Shown one piece after another: positions 7,701-15,300 of a stretch of DNA of 15,659 nucleotides. A program made the translations under genes and the position numbers. Each line of letters opens with the position of its first letter. Within the stretch, counting starts at the first letter, position 1. Source of the stretch: an uncultured Ruminococcus sp. Its GTDB lineage: Bacteria > Bacillota > Clostridia > Oscillospirales > Acutalibacteraceae. A model generated the notes under the pieces. The model was not told the DNA's origin and searched no databases. It worked only from the letters and a program-made list of their open reading frames with translations. The stretch covers positions 1 through 15,659 of the forward strand of contig CACYDB010000076.1 of the NCBI GenBank assembly GCA_902773035.1, written 5' to 3'.

Positions 7701-10560
7701 GACGATCTACGGAGCCTCATACTCCGCGATCGACCGCGCGGCGAGGGAATACGGCTTCACATTTGCAGCGATCGATACTACTCCGACAACCGAAGCTCCT
7801 ACCGAGCCTGCGACAGCCGCTCCTACAGAGCCGACTTTACCCCAGATTCCCGTGTATCCCGACTATTCCTTTAACGCGGACACAAAGACATATTTCATAA
7901 CCGATAAAGCGGGCGCGCTAAAAGGCGGCGAGGAAGCCTATCCCAACGAACATTCCACCTACGCCAAAACCCTGATCTATGATTATGAGAGCGAGGCGAG
8001 AATAACAAGCTGGTCAACCCAGTGGTTCCCGTTAATTGAAAAGGTCATCGTCAGAGGAAATATCCCCGAGATAAGCGGCAACGCGTTTTCATATGTTCCC
8101 AAGGATACGCTCAAGGAGGTCGTGCTCTCCGATAACGTGAAGGTGATCAAGGATTACGCGTTCTACGGGTGCAAGCTGCTTACGGATATTCCTTACGGCA
8201 AAAACCTTACTACAATCGGATTTGGAGCGTTTGGCGGCTGTGACGGGTTTAAGAATATTCATATCCCGTCGTCAGTCACAACCATAGGTGAGAACGCGAT
8301 CAACGGCAGTAATCTTAAGAGCGTTCATTTCCCGCCGTCAGTCACAACTATCGGCAAGGGCGCTTTCGTAGGCTGTAGTAATCTCACCGAGGTAACGATC
8401 CCGTCTACCGTTACGTCAATCGGCGAGTACGCCTTCGGCTATCTCTACAACAGCGTTCAGAAAGAGCATTATCCGATTCCGAATTTCAAGATCAGGACTA
8501 TGAGAGGTACCGCGGGCGAGAGGTACGCGATTGAAAATGAGTTCCTTATCGAGTACATCGACGAGGATACCGAATACTTTGCGCCTGTCTATCCTTCCGA
8601 CTCAGCGGAAGCTATGCCTACCGCTCCGACGGAATATACAGAGCCTACGGATCCTGCTACTGACCCGACAGAGCCCTCTACGGCTCAGCCCTCAACTCCC
8701 GAGCCTGAGACTGAAATGCCCGAGACAGAGGTGACAAGCGCCGTCGCGACTTGGGTAATGCCGTCGGTTGAAACCGGCTTTACCGAAAATCCGAGTGATA
8801 CCGGAGTTCCCGAGGGTCTGGTTTTTGATTTTGACACAATATCCTCAACCTGCGCTCTCAGAGAATATACGGGCAACGCTGAGGAGCTGGTCATTCCCTC
8901 GCACTATTTGGGTATGCCTGTCACAAGGATTTACGATGAAGTTTTCGCGAACAATCAAAACCTCAAGCGCGTTATAATTCCCGATACCGTGCTCGAAATC
9001 TGGGCAGGCGCGTTTGAGAATTGTATGAATCTTGAATACGTAAAGCTTCCCGAAAATCTGACAAGGCTCAGCGGCAGAATTTTCAAGAATTGTATCGGGC
9101 TCAAGTCTGTTACAATTCCGTCAAGCGTTACCTATATGGGATATAACTGTATCACAGGCTCCGGCATAACCGACCTTGTTATTCCCGACAGCGTGACTGA
9201 GCTCGGCGACTACGCCTTCAAGGACGCTAAGAGCCTCAAAAACGTAACGATCGGCACGGGCGTCAATCTTATGCCAAACGGAGTCTTTGACGGCTGCCGC
9301 CGCATTGAAAATGTTTATATCAAGGATCTTGCCAAGTGGTGCTTGACTCGGATGAACGATGAAAAATCAAACCCGATATACTACTGCGAGAACGTCTATG
9401 TCAACGGCGAGCTTCTGACTGACCTTGTGCTTACCGACGACGTTAAGGCGGTGGCGGATTATACGTTCTGCAATTACAAAAAGCTCAGAACCTTTGATAT
9501 GGGCAACAGCAGAGGCGGAATAGGCGAGTACGCGTTCAGCGATTGCGTGAATCTGGAGACGGTTTACTTTAACGACAATTGCAGCGGCGTAGGAGAATGC
9601 GCTTTCAGCGGTTGCGCAAAGCTCAGAGGAGTACGCTTCGGAGAAGGCTTTAAGACAATAGGGGAAAGGGCGTTCGTAGGCTGTCCCGAGCTCAAGGTTT
9701 ACGTTATGCCAAAGAGCGTTGAACGTATCGCTATGGGCGGAATAGCGATGTTCGGAATCTACGACGGAAATTACGAAGCCGTGGTCTACGGCTACAAGGA
9801 TACTGTTGTTGAGGAGTTTTGTAAGAGAAACGGACTTACGTTCCTCGATATTGAGCAGAATCCCGTTCCCGAGGGCGCGGTGCCGAAGTCGGTATTCGAC
9901 CAAGAACCTACCACTGAACCGATAACAGAAAATACCGAGCCCACAACGGCTGAACCTGCTACAGAACCTACCGAAACCACAACGGCTGAACCTACTACAG
10001 TTCCTACCGAACCCGCAACGGCTGAACCTACTACAGAACCTACAGAGCCTACAACGGCTGAACCTACTACAGTTCCTACTGAGCCCACAACGGCAGAGCC
10101 TACTACAGTTCCCACCGAGCCCACAACGGCAGAGCCTACCACTGTTCCTACAGAACCCACAACTGTTGAGCCCGCGACGGAAGTAACTCAGCCCGCGACT
10201 GAAAAGCCGACTGAGGCTGTAACTCCCAAAAAATCCCAGTCGGTCAAAAAGGATAATCCCGCCAGGGTCACGGTGAAGAAAAAGACCGTTAAGGCTAAAA
10301 AGCTCAAATCAAAGGCTCGTAAGCTTAAAGCCCTGGCAATCAAGAACGCAAGGGGCAAAATCAGCTTCAAGCTCATAAAGAGCGGCACCTCAAGGCTTCT
10401 GAGAAAACGCCTGACAATCAACAAAAAGGGCGAGATCACAATCAGAAAGGGCAGGTACAAAAAGGCTGTCTACAAGATCAAAGTAAAAATCACGGTAAAG
10501 GGCAACAGCCTGTTCAAGCCGCTCAGCTTGACAAGAATTATGAGGTTTAAAATCACCTAA
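4732..10560 (+). CDS. giant secreted BspA-type leucine-rich-repeat surface protein (1942 aa)
   Basis: Starts at ATG 4732 behind AAAAGGAAGAG, 15 bp after the membrane protein, so cotranscription is likely. Residues 1-26 are a signal peptide ending AVSA. A lipobox-like IIGC (17-20) lies inside it. LRR block 1 (about 30-545) has about 21 repeats, mostly 23 residues, of the form IPDSVTSIGSEAFAYCKSLE. A cap follows, then a Big_2-like Ig domain (about 607-683). LRR block 2 is at about 685-1013, block 3 at about 1044-1283 and block 4 at about 1363-1723. Pro/Thr/Glu linkers separate blocks 2/3 (1016-1043) and 3/4 (1285-1362). Block 4 contains the recurrent BspA insertion beginning VYIKDLAKWCLTRMNDEKSN. 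A 110-residue TEP-rich linker (1724-1833) leads to a lysine-rich C-terminal module (1834-1942). No LPXTG, SLH or dockerin is visible. BspA relatives bind host proteins or surfaces; the ligand here is unknown. Confidence 0.9.
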   Translation: MKMLRKSLAIIIACLMIIGCIPAVSAAGEELSFGDFTYSRDGSEITVLKYTGSDTDVVIPSEIGGFPVRHIGKYFLEKNPNVLSVVIPNTVQTIGERAFYQCENINSIKLSSRIRKIGRYAFYRTGGLKDVVLPETLIELDINAFECCESLESVKLPDSLVELPRKAFQNCSNLRSVEFGSGLQTIGEYAFNSCYNLNNVTVPSNVKTIGSYAFDDCSELTDITLSEGIETIGENVFFYCAKLESVVLPDSVTSLGGAIFEGCKALKSVKFPRGITKIPGGTFRYCSSIDRMELPETVTSIGMYAYAETSIESVCLPERITKLENSVFRGCKKLKSVVIEGDIGKIYSNTFENCNALESVELKRDVSSIGERAFYGCSSLSSVELNDGLTSIGKYCFAYCKSLKSVKIPSGITTINNETFYSCSVLENVEIPDSVTSIGSEAFAYCKSLESITLPRKLQSIGMEVFSCCTALKSIEIPDSVTLMESDTFSGCKSLESVKIGKGITEIRQDVFYGCTSLESIELPSTVSSVTAGAFSRCTSLKKVYIFNKKAALYSYSIGYSMAGNGSYVKDENPPTIYGYYQSTAETYAKNNGFEFYEFNSIPPGVQTVINLDSDVIEVDETRMKKIGFTVTNPGGSTLFESTDNSVVTVDYKGRIRGVKEGEAYIVLVNANATVLQKVVVKHSDIDYTKEQDNSEFKYSFIEDENGGLTVRINSYVGSGGKVVIPSEILSFPVKTIAGTFKNHLNITELEISEGVETMGEGALSGCDNIRKIKYPATMPLYRANISSLNNLEVFDYPDLELYLNKSNDLDPLIDHPYTLLIGGQEISRIVIPESVTKVPPCMFMNCKSIKSVVLSNNTREIKYGAFMNCTSLESVRLPDDSMDAIATNAFRGCEKLGSVTLPKYVGTIGMFAFAKTLIKTINVRSSHIIYDGAFADCPKLETVYIKTREFDETLYYGLFADSPSLKEIHFDIDTPEVTSDIFYGMTASPTIYGASYSAIDRAAREYGFTFAAIDTTPTTEAPTEPATAAPTEPTLPQIPVYPDYSFNADTKTYFITDKAGALKGGEEAYPNEHSTYAKTLIYDYESEARITSWSTQWFPLIEKVIVRGNIPEISGNAFSYVPKDTLKEVVLSDNVKVIKDYAFYGCKLLTDIPYGKNLTTIGFGAFGGCDGFKNIHIPSSVTTIGENAINGSNLKSVHFPPSVTTIGKGAFVGCSNLTEVTIPSTVTSIGEYAFGYLYNSVQKEHYPIPNFKIRTMRGTAGERYAIENEFLIEYIDEDTEYFAPVYPSDSAEAMPTAPTEYTEPTDPATDPTEPSTAQPSTPEPETEMPETEVTSAVATWVMPSVETGFTENPSDTGVPEGLVFDFDTISSTCALREYTGNAEELVIPSHYLGMPVTRIYDEVFANNQNLKRVIIPDTVLEIWAGAFENCMNLEYVKLPENLTRLSGRIFKNCIGLKSVTIPSSVTYMGYNCITGSGITDLVIPDSVTELGDYAFKDAKSLKNVTIGTGVNLMPNGVFDGCRRIENVYIKDLAKWCLTRMNDEKSNPIYYCENVYVNGELLTDLVLTDDVKAVADYTFCNYKKLRTFDMGNSRGGIGEYAFSDCVNLETVYFNDNCSGVGECAFSGCAKLRGVRFGEGFKTIGERAFVGCPELKVYVMPKSVERIAMGGIAMFGIYDGNYEAVVYGYKDTVVEEFCKRNGLTFLDIEQNPVPEGAVPKSVFDQEPTTEPITENTEPTTAEPATEPTETTTAEPTTVPTEPATAEPTTEPTEPTTAEPTTVPTEPTTAEPTTVPTEPTTAEPTTVPTEPTTVEPATEVTQPATEKPTEAVTPKKSQSVKKDNPARVTVKKKTVKAKKLKSKARKLKALAIKNARGKISFKLIKSGTSRLLRKRLTINKKGEITIRKGRYKKAVYKIKVKITVKGNSLFKPLSLTRIMRFKIT
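9943..10194 (+). repeat. 36-bp tandem repeat coding for a TEP-rich linker
   Basis: The marker ACAACGGC (or one-to-few-base variants) recurs at 9943, 9979, 10015, 10051, 10087, 10123 and, degenerate, 10159: an exact 36-bp period over seven units with no indels. Each unit encodes about 12 residues of the type TTAEPTTVPTEP. Being a multiple of three, copy-number changes would lengthen or shorten the linker without a frameshift. Confidence 0.9.
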
Positions 10561-10566
10561 AGTTTA

Positions 10567-10595
10567 TTGACTTTACGGTGAAAATATATTACAAT
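10567..10595 (+). promoter_or_regulatory. sigma-A promoter of the Fn3/Ig-like protein gene
   Basis: TTGACT (10567-10572), a 17-bp spacer, then TACAAT (10590-10595). One mismatch to each consensus hexamer and ideal spacing make this the best promoter in the window. Transcription would start near 10602. AAAGGAGGT (10610-10618) lies between that point and the ATG at 10625. No terminator separates it from the upstream LRR gene, so read-through from that unit may add to expression. Confidence 0.8.
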
Positions 10596-10624
10596 TTTAT
10601 TATCTTATTAAAGGAGGTATTCCT

Positions 10625-12106
10625 ATGAAAAAACTAATCGGATTATTACTCTCGGCGCTCATTCTTTCCTCAGCCGCGATACCCGCCTCAGCGGCTCCCA
10701 TCAAATCAATGAGAATCACCGTTGAGAACACCAAGAAGGGCGTAAAGCTCAGCTGGAAAAAGATTAAGGGCGCAAAGAAATACAAGATAAGCAGAAAGCT
10801 TACCTCGTCGGGAAAATATAAAAAGCTCAAGGTCGTCAAGAAGCTTTCCTTCACCGACAAAAAGGCTAAGCAGACTAAGAAGTATTCCTACTATGTCGAA
10901 GCTCTTAACTCAAAGGGCTCGGCTAAGGCGGCTTCATCAGCCAAGTCTATCATTCGCCTTAAGGCGCCGACAGGCATTAAGGTGAAGGTAGTCAAGCATC
11001 CTGATGAGGACGAGGAATACAGCGCTACCTATCCGACTCTCAGCTGGAACAAGGTCAAGGGCGCCAAAAAATACGAGATTTACCGTCAGGAGATCACCGC
11101 CAAAAAGACAGGTAAATTCAAGTTTTGCGAAACCACCCGAAAGACTAAGCTCGAGGATTACGCCGCACCGGGCAGCTATTACAGATACAAGGTCAGAGCG
11201 GTAAACGGCAAGTCAAAGGGAGCTTTCTCCTCGCTGTCAAAGAAATACGGCTATATCGACTCGACTTTTGTTACAGCTAACAGAAGCGATACCTTCGACG
11301 GCGTTAAGCTGAGCTGGGATGAATGTCGCGGAGCTCAGGGCTATAAGATTTTCAAGAGCACCGATAACGGCAAGGGCAAGACCTTTAAGCAGATCAAGCT
11401 GTCGTACAAGTATGACAAGAAGGAATATTCTTATGTCGCTGAGGACAAGGATGTTAAGGTAGGCGAGGCTTATTGCTACTACGTTCTTGCTTACAACAAG
11501 TTCTTCACATCCAAAAAGGATGATACAAATATAGCTACCGTGATTTTCAGGGACTACGATTTCGCGGTACAGATCGGCGAGGAAAAGACAGAGCCTATGC
11601 TCTCACAGATTCTGACGCAGTACGGACTTATCTCGGAGCTTTCGAGAATTAAGCTTGACTTCAATCTTAAATCAAACAACGAGAAAGTCGCGAAGGTTGA
11701 TGTCAGGGATAACGGTGACAAGACCTACAGCGTTCTTGTCAAAGGCGTAAGCGAAGGATACGCGGATATCGCGTTAGGCTCGGAAAGCTCGCTGTTTTTG
11801 CCGACGGACAGCTCTGTGTTCAGAATCAAGGTAAGCGCTGAGCCTGTTTATGATTTCAAGCTCAAAAAGGGCGAGACCTACGAGGTTTACGGCGGTATAC
11901 TCGGCGGAACAACAGCGGAAGGCTATAAAGTCATGGCTGTATCCTCGGACGAGAAGGTTCTTAAAATCAACAATCCCACCTCTCCTTTATTCACCTTTAC
12001 GGGTGTTTCCGAGGGTGAAGCGACAATTTCCGTAACCGTCACAAATGATTTGGGAATCGCCACCATGGATGTAATTACTCTCGATTACAAGGTGCTCGTA
12101 GAATAA
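10625..12106 (+). CDS. secreted Fn3-repeat and Ig-like domain protein (493 aa)
   Basis: Has a strong ribosome binding site (AAAGGAGGT, 10610-10618) and a Sec signal peptide, MKKLIGLLLSALILSS.., with cleavage likely at ASA-AP near residue 24. Three fibronectin type III-like domains follow at about 28-115, 116-215 and 216-312. Each carries the WxKxKGAKKYKI type strand (LSWKKIKGAKKYKISRK, LSWNKVKGAKKYEIYRQ, LSWDECRGAQGYKIFKS) and a later YYVxA strand. The C-terminal part (about 313-493) looks like two Ig-like/Big-type domains, with EKVAKVDVRDNGDKTYSVLV and SDEKVLKINNPTSPLFTFTG as the typical cores. There is no catalytic domain, membrane anchor or LPXTG. The N-terminal half is very lysine-rich, which may favour binding to anionic wall polymers. 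It is probably a structural or adhesive wall protein. It has its own promoter, so it need not be co-regulated with the LRR operon. Confidence 0.85.
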   Translation: MKKLIGLLLSALILSSAAIPASAAPIKSMRITVENTKKGVKLSWKKIKGAKKYKISRKLTSSGKYKKLKVVKKLSFTDKKAKQTKKYSYYVEALNSKGSAKAASSAKSIIRLKAPTGIKVKVVKHPDEDEEYSATYPTLSWNKVKGAKKYEIYRQEITAKKTGKFKFCETTRKTKLEDYAAPGSYYRYKVRAVNGKSKGAFSSLSKKYGYIDSTFVTANRSDTFDGVKLSWDECRGAQGYKIFKSTDNGKGKTFKQIKLSYKYDKKEYSYVAEDKDVKVGEAYCYYVLAYNKFFTSKKDDTNIATVIFRDYDFAVQIGEEKTEPMLSQILTQYGLISELSRIKLDFNLKSNNEKVAKVDVRDNGDKTYSVLVKGVSEGYADIALGSESSLFLPTDSSVFRIKVSAEPVYDFKLKKGETYEVYGGILGGTTAEGYKVMAVSSDEKVLKINNPTSPLFTFTGVSEGEATISVTVTNDLGIATMDVITLDYKVLVE

Positions 12107-12123
12107 TTCGACTCCTTTAAATA

Positions 12124-12168
12124 ACACAGCAGAGCCGACTCGATTGAGCCGGCTCTGATTCTTTGTGT
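12124..12168 (+). terminator. terminator hairpin after the Fn3/Ig-like protein gene
   Basis: CAGAGCCG (12130-12137) pairs with CGGCTCTG (12150-12157). After an A/C mismatch a further CTC/GAG pairing closes on a GATT loop. The tail ATTCTTT is only moderately T-rich. ACACA (12124-12128) and TGTGT (12164-12168) could extend the structure. It lies 23 bp past the stop, so it is probably a weak to moderate intrinsic terminator. Confidence 0.65.
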
Positions 12169-12173
12169 AAGAG

Positions 12174-12193
12174 TATAGGCAACACCGCCTATA
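12174..12193. repeat. small perfect hairpin in the convergent intergenic region
   Basis: TATAGGC (12174-12180), loop AACACC, GCCTATA (12187-12193), a perfect 7-bp stem. It sits between the terminator at 12130 and the 96-bp palindrome starting at 12204. It has no T-tail on either strand and may be part of the neighbouring repeat element. Confidence 0.5.
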
Positions 12194-12203
12194 TTAATTA
12201 GGA

Positions 12204-12299
12204 GTGTCGGGCGTGTCACCCAAATACATAACTTTTATATGTATGTATAAATTTTTTCTTCTTATAGAAAGTTATGTAAACGGGTGACACGCCCGACAC
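12204..12299. repeat. 96-bp palindromic element with perfect 18-bp terminal inverted repeats
   Basis: GTGTCGGGCGTGTCACCC (12204-12221) is the exact reverse complement of 12282-12299. Inside, after four unpaired bases on each side, ACATAACTTT (12226-12235) matches AAAGTTATGT (12268-12277) exactly, and TATA/TATA (12236-12239, 12263-12266) can extend the stem past one bulged G. Apart from the internal 4x4 loop the whole element folds into one long hairpin. No target-site duplication is visible, and no ORF is present. It could be a MITE-like or REP-like repeat, or a bidirectional transcription barrier between the convergent genes. Confidence 0.8.
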
Positions 12300-12311
12300 G
12301 TTTCTGTTATG

Positions 12312-15300
12312 CTATACGACCTTGACCTTGATTTTGAAGCTTACCACTCCGTTTACAGTTATCTTAACCGTCGCCTTGCCCTTACGCAAGCCCTTGATCT
12401 TAACGGTTTTAGCGTTCTTCTTTGAGATTACCTTAGCGGTCTTTTTATCGGTCGATTTGTATTTGTTGTTGATTGAAGCCTTGCCCGTGAGCTTGACTTT
12501 CAACGTCTTGCCCTTCTTGATATTGTAAACCTTCTTTGCTTTAAAGGCTTTATTGTTTATCTTCGCCTTCGGGCTTGAAGTTACCTTGACCTTACAGCTG
12601 AGCGTCGCGCCGTTTACAACCGCCTTGATTGTCGCGGAGCCCTTTTTAAGCGCCGTGATCTTGCCGTTCTTGCTGACTGTGGCTACCTTCTTGTTTGAAG
12701 AAGTAAACTTCGCCTTTACACCGCCGTTTACCTTTAAGGTGAAGGTTTTGCCTGCTTTGAGCGATACCGAGGTTTTGTTCAGAGTAGGCTTTGTGCCTGC
12801 CTGAGCCTGAGTCGGATCGGTTGAACTCTGAGGAACGGTTACGTTAGTTGGCTGAGGAACGGTTACATCAGTCGGCTGAGGCTCTGTCTGAGTTGTCGGC
12901 TGAACGTCTGACGGGTCGGTGGATGGGGCGGAGCCTGTATTGCCCGTCGCGTCGGGAGCGGTTCCCGTAGGATCGTCGGGGTGGTCAGTGACTGTCGGCT
13001 GCTGAGTATCACTCTGCGGCTCAGACGGCTCGGGTGATGTGCTCTCGTAAGGCTCGGTTGACGATACGTCCTGAGTTTCCGTGGGCTCAACGGTCAAGGT
13101 CTCGCTCGGATTGGGGGAGAGCGTTTCTGTTTCTCTCGGATTCGTCAGGGGCTGAGTTTCAGGCGGTTGAGTTACCTTTACGGGTTCGTCGCCTATGTTG
13201 ATCGAGGTTTGCTTTGTGACCGAATTTGAGCCGTCTGTAACGGTTACGCTGAGCTCATATGTGCCCTTTGCGTCGGGAGTGAAGGTATAGCTGTCCTTTG
13301 CGGAGCTCTGAACCTCGCTGCCGTTTACCGAGAAGCTGTAGTTACAGTCGCCGACTGCGTTATACGCCTCGGCTTTGAGCGTCAGGCTTTCGCCGATACC
13401 CTGAGTTCCCGCCTTATCGGCGCCGAAGTTGACTTCGAGCGGAGCCTTGTTGATCACTGTGTCAGGAAGCAGCGCTCCGACTCTCGCGAGGGGAACGGTG
13501 ATGTCGTCTATGTCCTCTTTTTCGTGAGAGGTTGACGGGTCGTAGCTGTACTCAACGTCGGCGTTATCCTGCATTGTCTTATCATAGGGCAGGCAGTCCA
13601 TTCCCGAGGTGCCGTAGGTCAGAATCTGCATAACGCCTATGCCGTTGCTTTCGAGGTGTTGCTTTGTGATTCCGAGGGTTGAAAGCGGTACCGCGACCTC
13701 GTAGATGAAGCCGTGCTCCTGCTTGTAGCCCAAGTCGAAGAAGTCTACCCAGTCTGATGTGTCGAGCAGGCTGTCGCCGACTGTGTGCGAGCCCTTGGCG
13801 CCGCCTACGCCGTAGATGTTTTCCGAGAGGGTGCCGTAGTCGTGGGCGATTTTGAAGCCGTTGCGGTTGTCCTGCTTTTCAAACGAGGTTACGCCTATCG
13901 GGATCGCGGTGTCGTAGTTGAACATATAGTTGTCGTTTACCGCGTCGTAACGGTCAGCCTTGAAGATTGAAGAACCGCCGTTTGAGTTGTTGGTGTCAAA
14001 GGCTATGAGGGTATCGACGTTGGTCGTAAACTTAACTCCGCCGTCCTTTGCCGCTCCGCCGTCAGCGCCCCATACAAAAGGATTGGTGAACGGCTTGCCT
14101 GTCTTGTCCGTACCCCAGGCTGTGCCGTCGGCGTGTATCTCGGGATTTATACTGAGCGCGAGGAAAATCGGGATCGAGTTTCTCCACGGACGAGCCTCCT
14201 GAGAAGCCGCGAAGTCGTCCGAGGGCGATACAACGTAGGTAGTGTTCGCCATCTCCCACATAAAGTAGAGGTTGTCGTTATCCCACGCGGCGTAGAGCGC
14301 GTAGTCGTCCCACGGCTGCTCGTGCATAGCCGAGGGCATATATACTCTCGGGTCGTCATTTGCGACGCCCTGAGCGATTATCATTGAGCTGTCCCAGTCG
14401 GACGGGTTGCCGTCTACCGAGATAGTTTTGTTTTTGCCGAGCTGCATATTCGGATTAGTGCCGTAATAGCCGCCTACAGCCTCGCTTTTGTGACCGTCCG
14501 ACTCAGCGGATAAGGTCGTCTTTGAGGGCTTGAAGGACTTTCTGTAAGTGTAGTCCGTACTTGTGAGCACGCCCTTGTCATTCGTCGCGGTGAGGGTGAG
14601 GGTTATGTCCTTGTTGCCGACAGCGCCCTGACCTACCGATACGACGGTATCTCCCGTGTATTCAAACACCGTGCCGCCGTCAACCTGATACGTACCCTTG
14701 ACTGCGTTTTTGAGTCCGATCTTAACGTTGAGCGCGTCGCCCGAGAAAGCCGTGCCGCTTGAGGTGTACGCGAAGCCCGCGGGCTTTGAGTCGGGAGTGC
14801 CGTAGCCTACCCATTCGTTATCCGCGGTCAAAAGCTTACATTCGCCCGACTTCAGAGGAAGTCCGCTGTTCTTGGGAAACTGGATTTTTTCCTCGTCCTC
14901 CTTGCCGTTATTGATAATGATGTTTTCATTGGCAAAGGCGGAGCTAAAGCCGTAGTAATACAGACCGTCGTCGCCCTTCTGCATTTTCTCGCCGGGCCAT
15001 TCGGCGTTTTCCTTAGTGCCGTAGGCGTAGATGTATACCTCGTCAAAGTTGAATTTTGAGTTGTCAAAGTATACCATTGAAGCGGCTGAGGGAGTGCTGA
15101 CCTTGGTGTATTTAAAGGTCTTGCTTACTTCCCCTGCGGTGAGCGTGAGCGTGACTATGTCGCCGACCTGTGAATTTTCTCCCACGGTGATTTTGGTACC
15201 GTTCGTGTATTCAATGGGCGTTGAGCCGTTGACGCTGTACTTGCCCGTCGGAGTCTCCGTAACGCCGAGGGTGACTGTCAGACTGCCGACAAATTCACTG

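Noticed and set aside
9792..10160. Minus-strand ORF with repeated GSVGTVVGSAVV units
   Set aside because: It is the antisense shadow of the 36-bp TEP repeat in the LRR gene, with no ribosome binding site and no independent coding signal.
9943..10194. CRISPR-like array
   Set aside because: Units are directly adjacent, there are no unique spacers, and the frame is continuous with the LRR protein.
10490..10560. LPXTG-type sortase signal at the end of the giant LRR protein
   Set aside because: The C-terminus has no LPXTG-like motif and no hydrophobic stretch before the end.
12204..12299. Simple bidirectional rho-independent terminator
   Set aside because: No T-run follows the outer arms on either strand, and the 60-base interior with a second inverted repeat is unlike a standard terminator. 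A transcription-blocking effect is still possible.
13785..14387. Several plus-strand ORFs opposite the starch-binding gene
   Set aside because: They overlap each other in different frames, have no recognisable domains, and lie within strongly conserved minus-strand coding sequence.
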